From: Bacteroidaceae bacterium
GTDB taxonomy: Bacteria; Bacteroidota; Bacteroidia; Bacteroidales; Bacteroidaceae
Direction of reading: 5' to 3'
Assembly (NCBI GenBank): GCA_017556585.1
Contig: JAFYMP010000089.1
Span: 1 to 45,411 of the forward strand
Length of the DNA: 45,411 nt
Shown: positions 34,234 through 43,852 of the stretch, piece by piece
Position numbering within the stretch: position 1 is the stretch's first letter
Layout: every line of letters starts with the position of its first letter
The notes under the pieces: model-generated
Told to the model about the DNA's origin: nothing
The model's database searches: none
What the model saw: only the letters and a program-made list of their open reading frames with translations
Position numbers and translations under genes: made by a program

Positions 34234-34656
34234 GTGTCTAAGATTTCATTTTACACAGAAAACATAAAGATGCCCGCTATCAACAAAAGCAGGGTAAAGG
34301 AGTGGCTTAAAGAGGTTGCAGCTTTCTATAACAAGGAGATAGGTGCATTAAATTACATTTTTTGTGGTGATGACAGGATTATAGAGGTAAATAATCAATT
34401 TTTAGGTCATAATTACTATACCGATATAATTACGTTCGATTACTCTGATAATAAGGTAGTTAGCGGTGATATGTACATCAGTGTAGATACTATATGTAGC
34501 AATTCTTTGAAATATAAAACATCTTTTGACACTGAATTGCATAGAGTTATAGTACATGGTTTATTACATTTGTGCGGAATTAACGATAAAGGTCCCGGCG
34601 AAAGGAAGATTATGGAGGCTGCCGAAGATAGAGCTTTATCACTTTTAAACAGATAA
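34234..34656 (+). CDS. ybeY: Endoribonuclease YbeY
   Basis: YbeY is a metal-dependent endoribonuclease for 16S rRNA 3' maturation and ribosome quality control. The 140-residue protein has DIITFDY and the motif HGLLHLCGIND, with His108 and His112. The third ligand of the canonical HxxxHxxxxxH is Asp118, a replacement I believe is normal in Bacteroidota. It starts with GTG at 34234 (no ATG fits better) and is followed 4 nt later by the large TPR gene. Confidence 0.92.
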   Translation: MSKISFYTENIKMPAINKSRVKEWLKEVAAFYNKEIGALNYIFCGDDRIIEVNNQFLGHNYYTDIITFDYSDNKVVSGDMYISVDTICSNSLKYKTSFDTELHRVIVHGLLHLCGINDKGPGERKIMEAAEDRALSLLNR

Positions 34657-34660
34657 GAAT

Positions 34661-37600
34661 ATGAAGAAAAGATTATATACCTTAGCTACATTGGCGTTAT
34701 TGCCTCTGTTGTTGTTTGCACAACCGCAATTACAGTTGGAGAGTGCAGATGGATTCCTGAAAGAGGGAAGAAGACTGTTTAATCAGAACGATTATCAGGC
34801 TGCCGAAACATATCTGGAAAAGTGGCAGGATTTAACTAAACAGCAGAATGGCACAGAAGCCAGAGATGAAGAGGTGGAATATATGCTTTTGGTTATAGAT
34901 GCCGAAGCAGATTTATCTGCAGCTGCTGGTGCAGTATCGGAATATATGATGCGCTATCCACGTTCTATATACACAAACAGACTGAATTCATTGATGGCTG
35001 CATCTTATTATGCGCAAGGTGAATTTGAGAATGCTGTTATGTGGTACCAGAAGACTAATATTGAGAAACTTACTATGAAGGATGTAGTACGTGCAACCTA
35101 CTACTATATGGTCTCTTCTCTAAAAACAGGCGATTTAGAGACGGCAAAACAACAGATGGCAATACTGAAGATTATAGACAAGGATACTTATTCAGACGAA
35201 ATAGTCTTCTACGATGCCTATATGGACTACCTTCAGTCAGATTACGAAAAAGCTAAAGAGGGTTTCTCTATTAGCCGTGGATTATCAGGTTTTGCAAATG
35301 AATCAAATCTGTATCTTGCAGAAATAGCTCTGATGCAGGGCGATTATACAACTGCTGCAGATGTAGCTGCATTGCTTTTGGAGAGCGATGCATCAGAATC
35401 GGTTCTGTTGGAATCTGAAAGAATAATGGGTGAATCTATGTTTATGCTTGAACAGTATGAAGATGCATTCCAGTTTCTATCCAGCTACGTAATGAGCAGT
35501 GATGCGGTGGAGCCTCAGGATTTATACTATTTAGGTGTAGCTGCTTATATGTCAAAAGATTATGATGCAGCAGTGGAATATCTTCCACAGGTTACAGGTG
35601 GTCAGGATGTAATGTCGCAAAATGCTCTGCTATACGAAGGTATGGCTTATCTTAAAAAGAACGATAAGGTAAAAGCAAGATTGGCTTTTGAACAGGCCTC
35701 TTCCATGCCCGGTAATGACAAGATACGTGAACAGGCACTATATAATTACGCTTTGATTATTCACGAAACATCTTATTCTCCGTTTGCAGAATCGGTAACG
35801 GTATTTGAACGTTTCCTTAATGAATATCCAAAATCAAGATATGCGGATAATGTAAACAGCTATTTGTTAGATGTATATATGAATACAACCAGCTATGATG
35901 CTGCTTTGGCATCTATAGCAAAAATTAATAATCCCGGTCGCTCTATTTTAGAGGCTAAACAGCAACTGCTGTATAAAAAGGCTATGGATTTATATGCTAA
36001 TGCCCAATATGCCGATGCTGCTACAATGTTTGGTTCTGCCATAGAGTATATGGATTTAAACAGATCATTGGCTACCGATGCCTATTTCTGGAGAGCTGAA
36101 TCGTACTACCGTAGTGGTAATGTAAGTAAGGCAGAATCTGATTACAGCAGGTACATATCGTTAGCTCCGGGAAAGAATACACGTAATTATGTACTCTCCC
36201 GCTATGGATTGGGTTACATCAATTACAATCAGGAGAAATATGCAAATGCTTTAGATAACTTTACAGAGATGCTCAACAGAGTATCTGTAGTAAAGATGCC
36301 TGATAATTTAGTCGCAGATGCTTGTATAAGAGTTGCCGATTGCCATTTCTACATGCGCTCCTTGGATAAGGCAACCGATTATTATAATGCAGCCATCAAT
36401 ATGAACTCTGCAATGAGTGATTATGTACTTTACCAAAAGGGATTGGTTAGCGGATTACAGCACAATTACAATGAAAAAGTGAACTCTATGGAACGTCTTG
36501 TTGCTGATTATCCTACATCTACATACGTTCCTTTGGCACTGTATGAAGCCGGCAGAGCATACAGACAGATGGACAATACGACCAATGCAATCAAGGTATT
36601 TAATAAGATTGTATCGGATTATCCACAAAGCGATTTGGCAAGAGTAGCTTCTACAGAGATAGCGCAGATATACTATCAGGTAGAAGATTATTCTAAAGCT
36701 ATTTCGGCTTATAAACATGTTGTTGATAGATTCCCGGGTAGTGATGAAGCGCGTCTTGCCATGCGTGATCTGCGTTCTATCTATGTGGAGCAGGGCGATG
36801 TGAACAGTTTTCTGAGATATTCGGAAAGTGTGCAGGGGGTTGCTCCTATAGAGATGGGCGAACGCGATTCATTATCTTATGCGTCGGCAGAACTTATGTA
36901 CAGTCGTGCTGACTATAAGAATGCCTTGAATCTGTTCAGACAATATCTGGAAGAGTTCCCCCAGGGTGCGTATGCTGTGAATGCCTGGTATTATCAGGCG
37001 GTTATTTATCAGAACGACAATGATTACGAGAATGCACTTGATTGTTACGAAAAGTGTGCATCGTATGAAAACAGCCGATTCTGTGAAGAGTCGCTTAATC
37101 AGGCAGCATCAATGGCATTTACCATAGGCGATTACAAGTCGGCTCTGAATAACTACAAACGTCTGGCTGATAGAACTGTTGACATAAATAAGAGAAGAAG
37201 CAGTTATATTGGTGTGGTAAAGAGTGCTATGCAGGTTGCTGACTATAATACGCTTCTGGCTTATGTTGACAAAGCTGTTGATTTGGCACAGACTGATACG
37301 GAACGTAATGAGTTACTATGTCGCAAAGCAAAAGCGTTACTGCTTGTTGACAGACAGGATGAGGCTTTGAAACTGTACGAACAGTTGTCGGCCGATCCAA
37401 GAACAGCATACGGTGCAGAATCTGATTATATGGTCAGTCTGATATTGTATAACAAAGGTGAACTGGCAGCAGCAGAAAAGAATATTATGGAGCTTATTCA
37501 GACAGGTACATCACACTCGTTCTGGTTGGCAAACAGCTTTATAGTTCTTGCTGATATCTATATGGCTCAGGGCAAGACAATAGAGGCTCGTCAGTATCTG

Positions 37601-37684
37601 CTCTCATTGCAGCGTAATTACACCGTCAAGGGTGATGACATTCCGGAGAGAATAGAAGAAAGATTAAGTAAAATTGAAGAGTGA
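34661..37684 (+). CDS. Very large exported TPR protein
   Basis: The 1007-residue protein has a signal peptide (LYTLATLALLPLLLFA, cut before QPQ) and is otherwise a solenoid of about two dozen tetratricopeptide-like repeats (for example YQAAETYLEKWQDLT, YDAAVEYLPQVTGG, YENALDCYEKCASYE, YSKAISAYKHVVDRFPGSDEA). Repeats containing YPxS before the next helix resemble those in BamD/YbgF-type envelope proteins. It presumably scaffolds envelope assembly in the periplasm. It overlaps or abuts the following beta-barrel gene (2 nt before ATG 37687), a pairing that suggests a periplasmic/outer-membrane complex. The exact role is unknown. Confidence 0.85.
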   Translation: MKKRLYTLATLALLPLLLFAQPQLQLESADGFLKEGRRLFNQNDYQAAETYLEKWQDLTKQQNGTEARDEEVEYMLLVIDAEADLSAAAGAVSEYMMRYPRSIYTNRLNSLMAASYYAQGEFENAVMWYQKTNIEKLTMKDVVRATYYYMVSSLKTGDLETAKQQMAILKIIDKDTYSDEIVFYDAYMDYLQSDYEKAKEGFSISRGLSGFANESNLYLAEIALMQGDYTTAADVAALLLESDASESVLLESERIMGESMFMLEQYEDAFQFLSSYVMSSDAVEPQDLYYLGVAAYMSKDYDAAVEYLPQVTGGQDVMSQNALLYEGMAYLKKNDKVKARLAFEQASSMPGNDKIREQALYNYALIIHETSYSPFAESVTVFERFLNEYPKSRYADNVNSYLLDVYMNTTSYDAALASIAKINNPGRSILEAKQQLLYKKAMDLYANAQYADAATMFGSAIEYMDLNRSLATDAYFWRAESYYRSGNVSKAESDYSRYISLAPGKNTRNYVLSRYGLGYINYNQEKYANALDNFTEMLNRVSVVKMPDNLVADACIRVADCHFYMRSLDKATDYYNAAINMNSAMSDYVLYQKGLVSGLQHNYNEKVNSMERLVADYPTSTYVPLALYEAGRAYRQMDNTTNAIKVFNKIVSDYPQSDLARVASTEIAQIYYQVEDYSKAISAYKHVVDRFPGSDEARLAMRDLRSIYVEQGDVNSFLRYSESVQGVAPIEMGERDSLSYASAELMYSRADYKNALNLFRQYLEEFPQGAYAVNAWYYQAVIYQNDNDYENALDCYEKCASYENSRFCEESLNQAASMAFTIGDYKSALNNYKRLADRTVDINKRRSSYIGVVKSAMQVADYNTLLAYVDKAVDLAQTDTERNELLCRKAKALLLVDRQDEALKLYEQLSADPRTAYGAESDYMVSLILYNKGELAAAEKNIMELIQTGTSHSFWLANSFIVLADIYMAQGKTIEARQYLLSLQRNYTVKGDDIPERIEERLSKIEE

Positions 37685-37686
37685 TT

Positions 37687-39318
37687 ATGAAAAAAAGATA
37701 TTTTTTGTTTGCATTGTCCGCATTAGTGCTAACAATGCCTATGTGGGGACAGAATGAGAATCTGCTTCCTTCACGAACAATGACTATAGAAGGAACGTAT
37801 AATCCTACCTTGCAAAAAGGAGAAAAGGTTTCAGTTGCTTCTGAACAGATTGATACAGAGCGTCAAACTGCCAATGTTCAGTATGTTACAGAAGAACAAC
37901 AAGTTGTTGAGTATGGTCGTTCACCTATGCAGGTGTTGGAGACCGATTTTGAAATAGAAGAGGTGGATATTTTTTCGGGGCTTGTAAGTGTAGGTTACGG
38001 CCTTAGAAACAATTTAGATGCTTTAATGGATTTTGAGATGGCTACATCAAAAGGTTCTGTATTAGGGCTTGATGGTTATATGGAGGGTTGGAATACTGAA
38101 CTTGATGATGACTGGCGTTCAAAGATGTTCAATTCAAATGCCGCTCTGTCATTTATGCATAGTTTTGAAAAAGTGGCACTTGCCTTTAATGCCGATTATG
38201 GTTATCGCAGATACAATTTAAGAAAAGGTAAACAATTTGACTATTACGCAAATGGTCTCAATAGGTTTAACAGAATAATAAACGAAGGGTCGTTTTATAC
38301 ATCGATATTCTCTACCGGTGCTTCTCAACTGGATTATAATCTGCAAGTAGGCTACCAGGGACTGAAAGCCGACAGACTTATTCTAAACGATAGGAATCAG
38401 GACTATAAGGAGAATATATTAAGAGTTTATGGCAATTTAACATTGCCTCTTAAATCGGGTGTCTTAGGTGTAGATTATAATCAGAAGAGTGTAATTAACG
38501 ACAAATATTCCACTATGACGCTTACGCCTACCTGGAATTGGAGTAACGAAAAGGTGTATCTTTCATTAGGTGCAAATGTGGATTTAAGAACCTCTAAAGA
38601 GGATAGAATTTTAGCATCGCCTATGATTGTTATCAATCAGAATCTGAAAACTACAAAAAATGCAGATTTTATGTTACTTACAGAGATAACCGGCGGAGTG
38701 ATGGATAATAACATGCGTTCGTTGTGGAGTGTATCGCCTTATTGGACTAGTAAGAACAAAATAAAAGATGGATATACTTTGATAGATTTCTATTCGGGAG
38801 TATCAATGTCACTGACAGATAAGGTTACTTTTGTTATAGGTAACGGCTATAGCTACACAAAGAATGCAATATTCCAGACGTTATCGGATTCTATCATAGT
38901 TAGTTCCATGCTTGAACAACATAATTCGGGACTTTTCTACAACAAACTAACCGTGGATGTGGAGATGTCATCATTGTTGAATATGCGTTTTGCTGCAACC
39001 CATTACGATTGGACCAACAAGGATTTGGGAAAGGCATTGGCATATAAACCGGTATGGGATCTTACGCTCGATTCAAGATTGATAATTACAGAAGCTCTGG
39101 ATTTGGTGGTGTCATACAATTTCAGTAACTTCCACAAATATGAAGGTAAGGCTATTAACAGTGTGAACAATCTTTCGGTGGGTGCCGATTACAGATTCAG
39201 GAACAATTTCTCACTTTTTGCAGATTTGAACAACATTTTTAATAGTAGTCACTACTATTATGCGGGATATATGGCACAAAAGTTCAATTTTGTATTAGGT
39301 GGAGCATATAGATTCTAA
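37687..39318 (+). CDS. Outer-membrane beta-barrel protein paired with the TPR protein
   Basis: The 543-residue protein has a signal peptide (RYFLFALSALVLTMPMWG) and, after a short N-terminal region (TMTIEGTYNPTLQKGEKV), a series of alternating strands with aromatic girdles (YGYRRYNLRKG, LDYNLQVGYQGLKAD, LGVDYNQKSV), ending NFVLGGAYRF with the C-terminal Phe typical of barrels. It resembles the TonB-receptor-like barrels that follow the TPR gene in Bacteroides but has no plug domain. ATG 37687 was chosen over the GTG at 37681. It is 2 nt from the TPR stop and lies before topA. Confidence 0.78.
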   Translation: MKKRYFLFALSALVLTMPMWGQNENLLPSRTMTIEGTYNPTLQKGEKVSVASEQIDTERQTANVQYVTEEQQVVEYGRSPMQVLETDFEIEEVDIFSGLVSVGYGLRNNLDALMDFEMATSKGSVLGLDGYMEGWNTELDDDWRSKMFNSNAALSFMHSFEKVALAFNADYGYRRYNLRKGKQFDYYANGLNRFNRIINEGSFYTSIFSTGASQLDYNLQVGYQGLKADRLILNDRNQDYKENILRVYGNLTLPLKSGVLGVDYNQKSVINDKYSTMTLTPTWNWSNEKVYLSLGANVDLRTSKEDRILASPMIVINQNLKTTKNADFMLLTEITGGVMDNNMRSLWSVSPYWTSKNKIKDGYTLIDFYSGVSMSLTDKVTFVIGNGYSYTKNAIFQTLSDSIIVSSMLEQHNSGLFYNKLTVDVEMSSLLNMRFAATHYDWTNKDLGKALAYKPVWDLTLDSRLIITEALDLVVSYNFSNFHKYEGKAINSVNNLSVGADYRFRNNFSLFADLNNIFNSSHYYYAGYMAQKFNFVLGGAYRF

Positions 39319-39329
39319 AATTTTTGTTC

Positions 39330-39337
39330 TACTTTTG
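39330..39337 (+). promoter_or_regulatory. Possible -7 box of topA
   Basis: TACTTTTG matches TAnnTTTG 39 nt before the ATG. The leader contains a small hairpin, CCGA/TCGG (39341-39353) around a T-run. No -33 box is clear. Confidence 0.4.
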
Positions 39338-39376
39338 CCCCCGATTTTTTCGGAGCCAAACTAAAAACGAAGAGTA

Positions 39377-41722
39377 ATGCAGAAAAATTTAGTGATAGTT
39401 GAGTCACCGGCTAAGGCCAAGACTATAGAGAAATTCCTTGGAAAAGACTTTAAGGTTTTGTCCAGTTACGGACATATATGTGACCTAAAGAAGAAAGACT
39501 TAAGTATAGATACAGATACCTTTGAACCAATATACGAGATTCCTCAGGATAAGAAAAGAGTTGTTTCAGACCTGAAAGAGGCTGCTGCCAATGCTGAGAT
39601 GGTATGGTTAGCATCCGATGAGGACCGCGAAGGAGAGGCTATAAGCTGGCATCTGTATGATACTTTAGGATTAGAGCCGGGAAAGACAAAACGTATAGTA
39701 TTTCACGAAATCACAAAGAATGCAATATTGCAGGCTATTGAGAATCCGCGCGATATAGATCGTAATTTGGTACTTGCACAGCAGGCCAGACGCGTTCTTG
39801 ACAGAATTGTGGGCTTCAAGCTTTCACCGGTATTGTGGCGTAAGATTAAGCCATCGCTATCGGCTGGTCGTGTTCAGTCTGTAGCAGTGCGTCTGATTGT
39901 AGAGCGTGAACGTGAAATAAAGGCTTTCAAACCGGAAGCTTCGTACAAAGTAGTGGCTATTTTCAACTATCAGACTGCAGAAGGAAATGTGGTGAATGTT
40001 AAGGCCGATTACAGCGAGCGTTTCAAGACAAAAGAAGATGCTACCAAATTCCTGGAAAGTTGTATAGGAAAGGATTTTAAGGTAAAAGACATCTCTGTGA
40101 AACCGCTGGTTAAAACGCCAGCTCCTCCTTTCACTACATCTACTCTTCAACAGGAGGCTGCCAGAAAATATGGATTCACAGTTATTCAGACAATGATGCT
40201 GGCTCAGCGTCTATATGAATCGGGACGTATTACCTATATGCGTACAGACTCTGTGAACCTGTCATCGCTCTGTATCAATTCAAGCCGTAAGGTTATTGAA
40301 GATACTATGGGTACAGAGTATGTAAAGAGCAGACAGTATAATGTAAAGGCAAAAGGTGCTCAAGAGGCTCACGAAGCTATTCGTCCTACATATATGGAGT
40401 ATTCTACAATTGATGCTCCGGCTCCTGAAAAGAGAATCTATGAACTTATATGGAAGCGTACCATAGCTTCGCAAATGGCCGATGCGCAGATAGAAAAGAC
40501 TGTTGTGTCAATTCAGGCTGATGGTATTCAGGGAGAATTTGTACTTACCGGCGAGGTTACTAAATTTGATGGTTTCCTAAAGGTTTACAGAGAATCAAGA
40601 GACGACGATCAGGATAATTCAGCGCTAAACGAAATGCCTTCCGGTATTCCTGCATTTACTGTGGGCGATACTCTGGGAGTAGAATATATAGATGCTGTAG
40701 AACGTCTTACACAGCGTCCACAGCGATATAACGAAGCTGCATTGGTACATAAGATGGAAGAACTGGGTATAGGTCGTCCTTCTACTTACGCACCAACTAT
40801 CAGTACCATTCAGCAACGTGAGTATGTGCTGCGCGAAGATATTGCTGGAAGCATTGTGAACTACAAGCAGGTACGTTTACAGAACGGAGAAATAACAGAG
40901 CAGGTGTTGAGCGAAAATCATGGTTCAGAAAAATCGAAACTTGTTCCTACAGATATAGGTCTGGTGGTTAACGATTTCCTATTGGAGAGTTTCCCGGATA
41001 TTATGAGCTATAACTTTACTGCAATGGTAGAGAAAGAATTTGACGAAATAGCAGATGGCGAAAAGCCTTGGGATGCAGTAATTCGTGAATTCTATTCAGA
41101 TTTTGCTCCGGCAGTAGATTCTGCAATGACACAGAAGAACGAATACAAGGTGGGTGAACGTGTATTGGGTATGGATCCTGTATCGGGCAAACCTGTTACT
41201 GTAAAGATAGGTCGATATGGCCCTATAGTTCAGATAGGTAGTGCCGAAGACGAAGATAAACCTCGTTTCGCGCAGATGAAAAAGGGACAGACTCTTGAAA
41301 ATATCACCTTTGAACAGGCTATGGAGTTGTTCAAACTACCTAGAAAACTTGACGATTATAATGGAGAATCGGTTACTATAGGTACAGGTAAGTTTGGCCC
41401 ATATATTCGTTATGGAAGTACATACGTTTCTATACCAAAGAGTTACGATCCGCTAACAATATCTTTTGATCAGGTGGTAGGTCTGATAAAGGATAAAGAA
41501 CAGGAAGAAGCCAACAAGGTGATTAAGAAATTTGACGAAGTTCCCGATTTGGAAATCCTTAATGGCCGATATGGTCCATACATTTCGAAAGCAGGAAAGA
41601 ACTATAAGATTCCTAAGAATGTCAATCCCGCAGAACTGACAATAGAACTGTGTGACGAAATTATAAGCGAACAAGATACAAAGGGTACTACAGCCAAGCG
41701 TCGTACAGCAAAACGCAAGTGA
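39377..41722 (+). CDS. topA: DNA topoisomerase I
   Basis: TopA relaxes negative supercoils through a 5'-phosphotyrosine. The 781-residue type IA enzyme starts with the TOPRIM strand NLVIVESPAKAKTIEKFLG, has DEDREGEAISWH, and the catalytic Tyr287 in SGRITYMRTDSVNLS. Instead of C-terminal Cys4 zinc fingers it has several zinc-less repeats (IGRYGPIVQIG, GKFGPYIRYG, NGRYGPYISKAGKNYKI), a common alternative C-terminal domain. It ends in a Lys/Arg-rich tail. aroK begins 2 nt after its stop. Confidence 0.97.
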   Translation: MQKNLVIVESPAKAKTIEKFLGKDFKVLSSYGHICDLKKKDLSIDTDTFEPIYEIPQDKKRVVSDLKEAAANAEMVWLASDEDREGEAISWHLYDTLGLEPGKTKRIVFHEITKNAILQAIENPRDIDRNLVLAQQARRVLDRIVGFKLSPVLWRKIKPSLSAGRVQSVAVRLIVEREREIKAFKPEASYKVVAIFNYQTAEGNVVNVKADYSERFKTKEDATKFLESCIGKDFKVKDISVKPLVKTPAPPFTTSTLQQEAARKYGFTVIQTMMLAQRLYESGRITYMRTDSVNLSSLCINSSRKVIEDTMGTEYVKSRQYNVKAKGAQEAHEAIRPTYMEYSTIDAPAPEKRIYELIWKRTIASQMADAQIEKTVVSIQADGIQGEFVLTGEVTKFDGFLKVYRESRDDDQDNSALNEMPSGIPAFTVGDTLGVEYIDAVERLTQRPQRYNEAALVHKMEELGIGRPSTYAPTISTIQQREYVLREDIAGSIVNYKQVRLQNGEITEQVLSENHGSEKSKLVPTDIGLVVNDFLLESFPDIMSYNFTAMVEKEFDEIADGEKPWDAVIREFYSDFAPAVDSAMTQKNEYKVGERVLGMDPVSGKPVTVKIGRYGPIVQIGSAEDEDKPRFAQMKKGQTLENITFEQAMELFKLPRKLDDYNGESVTIGTGKFGPYIRYGSTYVSIPKSYDPLTISFDQVVGLIKDKEQEEANKVIKKFDEVPDLEILNGRYGPYISKAGKNYKIPKNVNPAELTIELCDEIISEQDTKGTTAKRRTAKRK

Positions 41723-41724
41723 AG

Positions 41725-42255
41725 ATGATTCGAATCTTTCTGATAGGGTTTATGGGTGCTGGGAAGACCACATTGGGACGTTACCTGGCATCGGAACTTG
41801 GAGTGTCGTTTTGTGATTTGGATATATTCATAGAACAGCGATTCAGAAAGAGCGTATCGGATATATTTGCTCAACACGGTGAAGCAGGATTTCGCGAAAT
41901 AGAGCGAAATATGTTGCACGAAGTGGGTGAATTTGAAGACGTGGTAATAGCTTGTGGCGGATCTACTCCTCTGTTTTTTGACAATATGGACTATATGTTG
42001 AAGCAGGGCAGTACCATCTATCTGAGAGCTACAAACGAAACACTTATCAGACGTCTTAAAGAGGCACGTTCAAAACGTCCGCTCATAGCGCGTAAAAATG
42101 ACGAAGAATTGGCGGTTTTTGTAGAGAACGAGATTAAAAGAAGAGAACCCGGTTATCTGCGTTCAGAATATATCTGTGAAGCAGACTATTTAGAAAGCAT
42201 AGAACAGATAGCAGATGCTGTAAAAGAGGTAAAAAGAGTTTTGAAAATAGAATAA
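41725..42255 (+). CDS. aroK: Shikimate kinase
   Basis: AroK phosphorylates shikimate in the chorismate pathway. The 176-residue protein has Walker A GFMGAGKT at 8-15, the shikimate-contacting DLDIFIEQR and GEAGFREIE, CGGSTPLFF and the lid RSKRPLI. The ATG at 41725 (MIRIFLIGF) matches family N-termini better than the GTG at 41719, which would overlap topA. It lies 2 nt after topA and 16 nt before argB. Confidence 0.95.
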   Translation: MIRIFLIGFMGAGKTTLGRYLASELGVSFCDLDIFIEQRFRKSVSDIFAQHGEAGFREIERNMLHEVGEFEDVVIACGGSTPLFFDNMDYMLKQGSTIYLRATNETLIRRLKEARSKRPLIARKNDEELAVFVENEIKRREPGYLRSEYICEADYLESIEQIADAVKEVKRVLKIE

Positions 42256-42271
42256 CCATATTTTAGTTGTT

Positions 42272-43045
42272 ATGAAAGAATCATTGGTAATAGTTAAGGT
42301 GGGTGGAAAAATAGTTGAAGAACCGGAAACATTGCAGCGTTTGTTGCAGGACTTTTCATCTATTCCCGGAAAGAAACTGTTGGTTCACGGTGGTGGTCGT
42401 TCTGCTACAGCTATGGCAGCTAAATTGGGTATAGAGAGCAAAATGGTTGATGGCCGCCGCATTACCGATGCAGAAACCTTAAAGGTGGTTACAATGGTTT
42501 ATGGTGGTCTTGTAAATAAGAATATAGTTGCAGGATTACAAGCTAAAGGTGTAAATGCAATAGGTCTGACAGGTACAGATTGTAACGTAATACGTTCAGA
42601 AAAACGTCCGGTAAAGGAGATTGATTACGGTTTTGTAGGCGATGTCAAGGCTGTAAATGCTCAGTTCCTAGCCAATCTGTTAGATAAAGATATAGTACCG
42701 GTACTTGCTCCGCTTACACACGATGGTAATGGTAATATATTGAATACAAATGCCGATACTATAGCCGGTGAAACAGCTAAAGCATTGGCATCTATGTTCA
42801 AAGTAACACTTATCTTCTGCTTTGAAAAACCTGGAGTTCTAATGAATCCTGACGACGACAATACAGTTATCCCGTATATATCATACTACGATTTCCCATT
42901 GTTGGTAGAAAACGGAACTATCAGCGGAGGTATGATACCAAAGATACAGAATGCTTTTACTGCACTTACAGCGGGCGTGGCATCGGTGCTTATAACATCG
43001 GCTTCATCTTTGGATAACCTGACAGGAACAACTATTGCATTATAA
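42272..43045 (+). CDS. argB: Acetylglutamate (acylglutamate) kinase
   Basis: ArgB phosphorylates the N-acylglutamate gamma-carboxyl, between the acetyltransferase and ArgC steps. The 257-residue amino-acid kinase has VKVGGKIVEE, LVHGGGRSATAMAAKLG, AIGLTGTDCNVI, NTNADTIAGETAKALA and TISGGMIPKIQNA. It is the short form without the arginine-sensing N-terminal helix (the sequence starts directly at the first strand), so feedback inhibition by arginine is less likely; this is inferred. It is 34 kb from argG, with aroK and topA as neighbours. Its end overlaps the convergent CPBP gene by 6 bp. Confidence 0.94.
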   Translation: MKESLVIVKVGGKIVEEPETLQRLLQDFSSIPGKKLLVHGGGRSATAMAAKLGIESKMVDGRRITDAETLKVVTMVYGGLVNKNIVAGLQAKGVNAIGLTGTDCNVIRSEKRPVKEIDYGFVGDVKAVNAQFLANLLDKDIVPVLAPLTHDGNGNILNTNADTIAGETAKALASMFKVTLIFCFEKPGVLMNPDDDNTVIPYISYYDFPLLVENGTISGGMIPKIQNAFTALTAGVASVLITSASSLDNLTGTTIAL

Positions 43046-43852
43046 TTGTTCTTCCACAGTTTTCCTGTTTGAGTAGAATTTTACCGTATAGTAAATAAGT
43101 GCTGCAGATGCTATAGTGAATGCTATGGCAGTGGCTATCATTTTGGGGTCTGACAGAGAGAGCTCTTCGCTACCACTGCCTGTCCATTCGTATTTCATAT
43201 CCAGGAATGCAAATGAATTGTTTACTATATGACCTACTATAGATGGCAACATACTGCCTGTCTGAACATACATCCAGCCAAAGAAAATTCCTGCTGCAAA
43301 GGCAAATGGTATTTGAGCCGGATTCATGTGTACAAGTCCGAACAGTAAGGCTGAAATTAGTATTGCAAGCCATGTACGTTTGGTTGATTGTGTGAATTCA
43401 TCAATCATTACACGGCGGAAGATAACCTCTTCCAAAACAGGACCTAATATGGCTATTGCTACAAATCCCCAAATGCTATCTGTCATAGATTTAAACTGTT
43501 CTGCCATAATATCAGGTAGTTGCATTGTTGCGTTTAAGATGTTCAGCACCATCATTACGCAATAAACCATAGGGATAGATATCAGCAGTATCTTTCCGGG
43601 AACTTTTTTTACCAATTCTGCAGGCTTTACATATTTTAGAGCCCATAGAATTAGGAAAGTTATAACAGAACTGAGTATAAGCCCCCATATTACTATGTTT
43701 GTCATTTCATCTGTGTATAGTGCCTTAATGTTCTCTACGCTAAGAGATTCTAATTGTGATAGTTTTGGCATTACTACAAACAATATTGCTAATCCGCTAC
43801 CTACTAATTGCATTACAATGAATAGCAGGAATGAAATGATTGATTTCTTCAT
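43040..43852 (-). CDS. CPBP-family intramembrane metalloprotease
   Basis: The 270-residue protein has about seven membrane segments and the CPBP (Abi/CAAX protease) motifs: EEVIFR at 141-146 with the catalytic Glu pair, His175 in FGLVHMNP, and His208 with Asn211-Asn212 in GHIVNN. Members cleave or process prenylated proteins, or act in bacteriocin self-immunity; no bacteriocin genes are nearby. The reverse-strand ATG at 43852 overlaps the ribF stop by 4 nt, so the two are translated as a unit. Confidence 0.9.
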   Translation of the reverse strand: MKKSIISFLLFIVMQLVGSGLAILFVVMPKLSQLESLSVENIKALYTDEMTNIVIWGLILSSVITFLILWALKYVKPAELVKKVPGKILLISIPMVYCVMMVLNILNATMQLPDIMAEQFKSMTDSIWGFVAIAILGPVLEEVIFRRVMIDEFTQSTKRTWLAILISALLFGLVHMNPAQIPFAFAAGIFFGWMYVQTGSMLPSIVGHIVNNSFAFLDMKYEWTGSGSEELSLSDPKMIATAIAFTIASAALIYYTVKFYSNRKTVEEQL

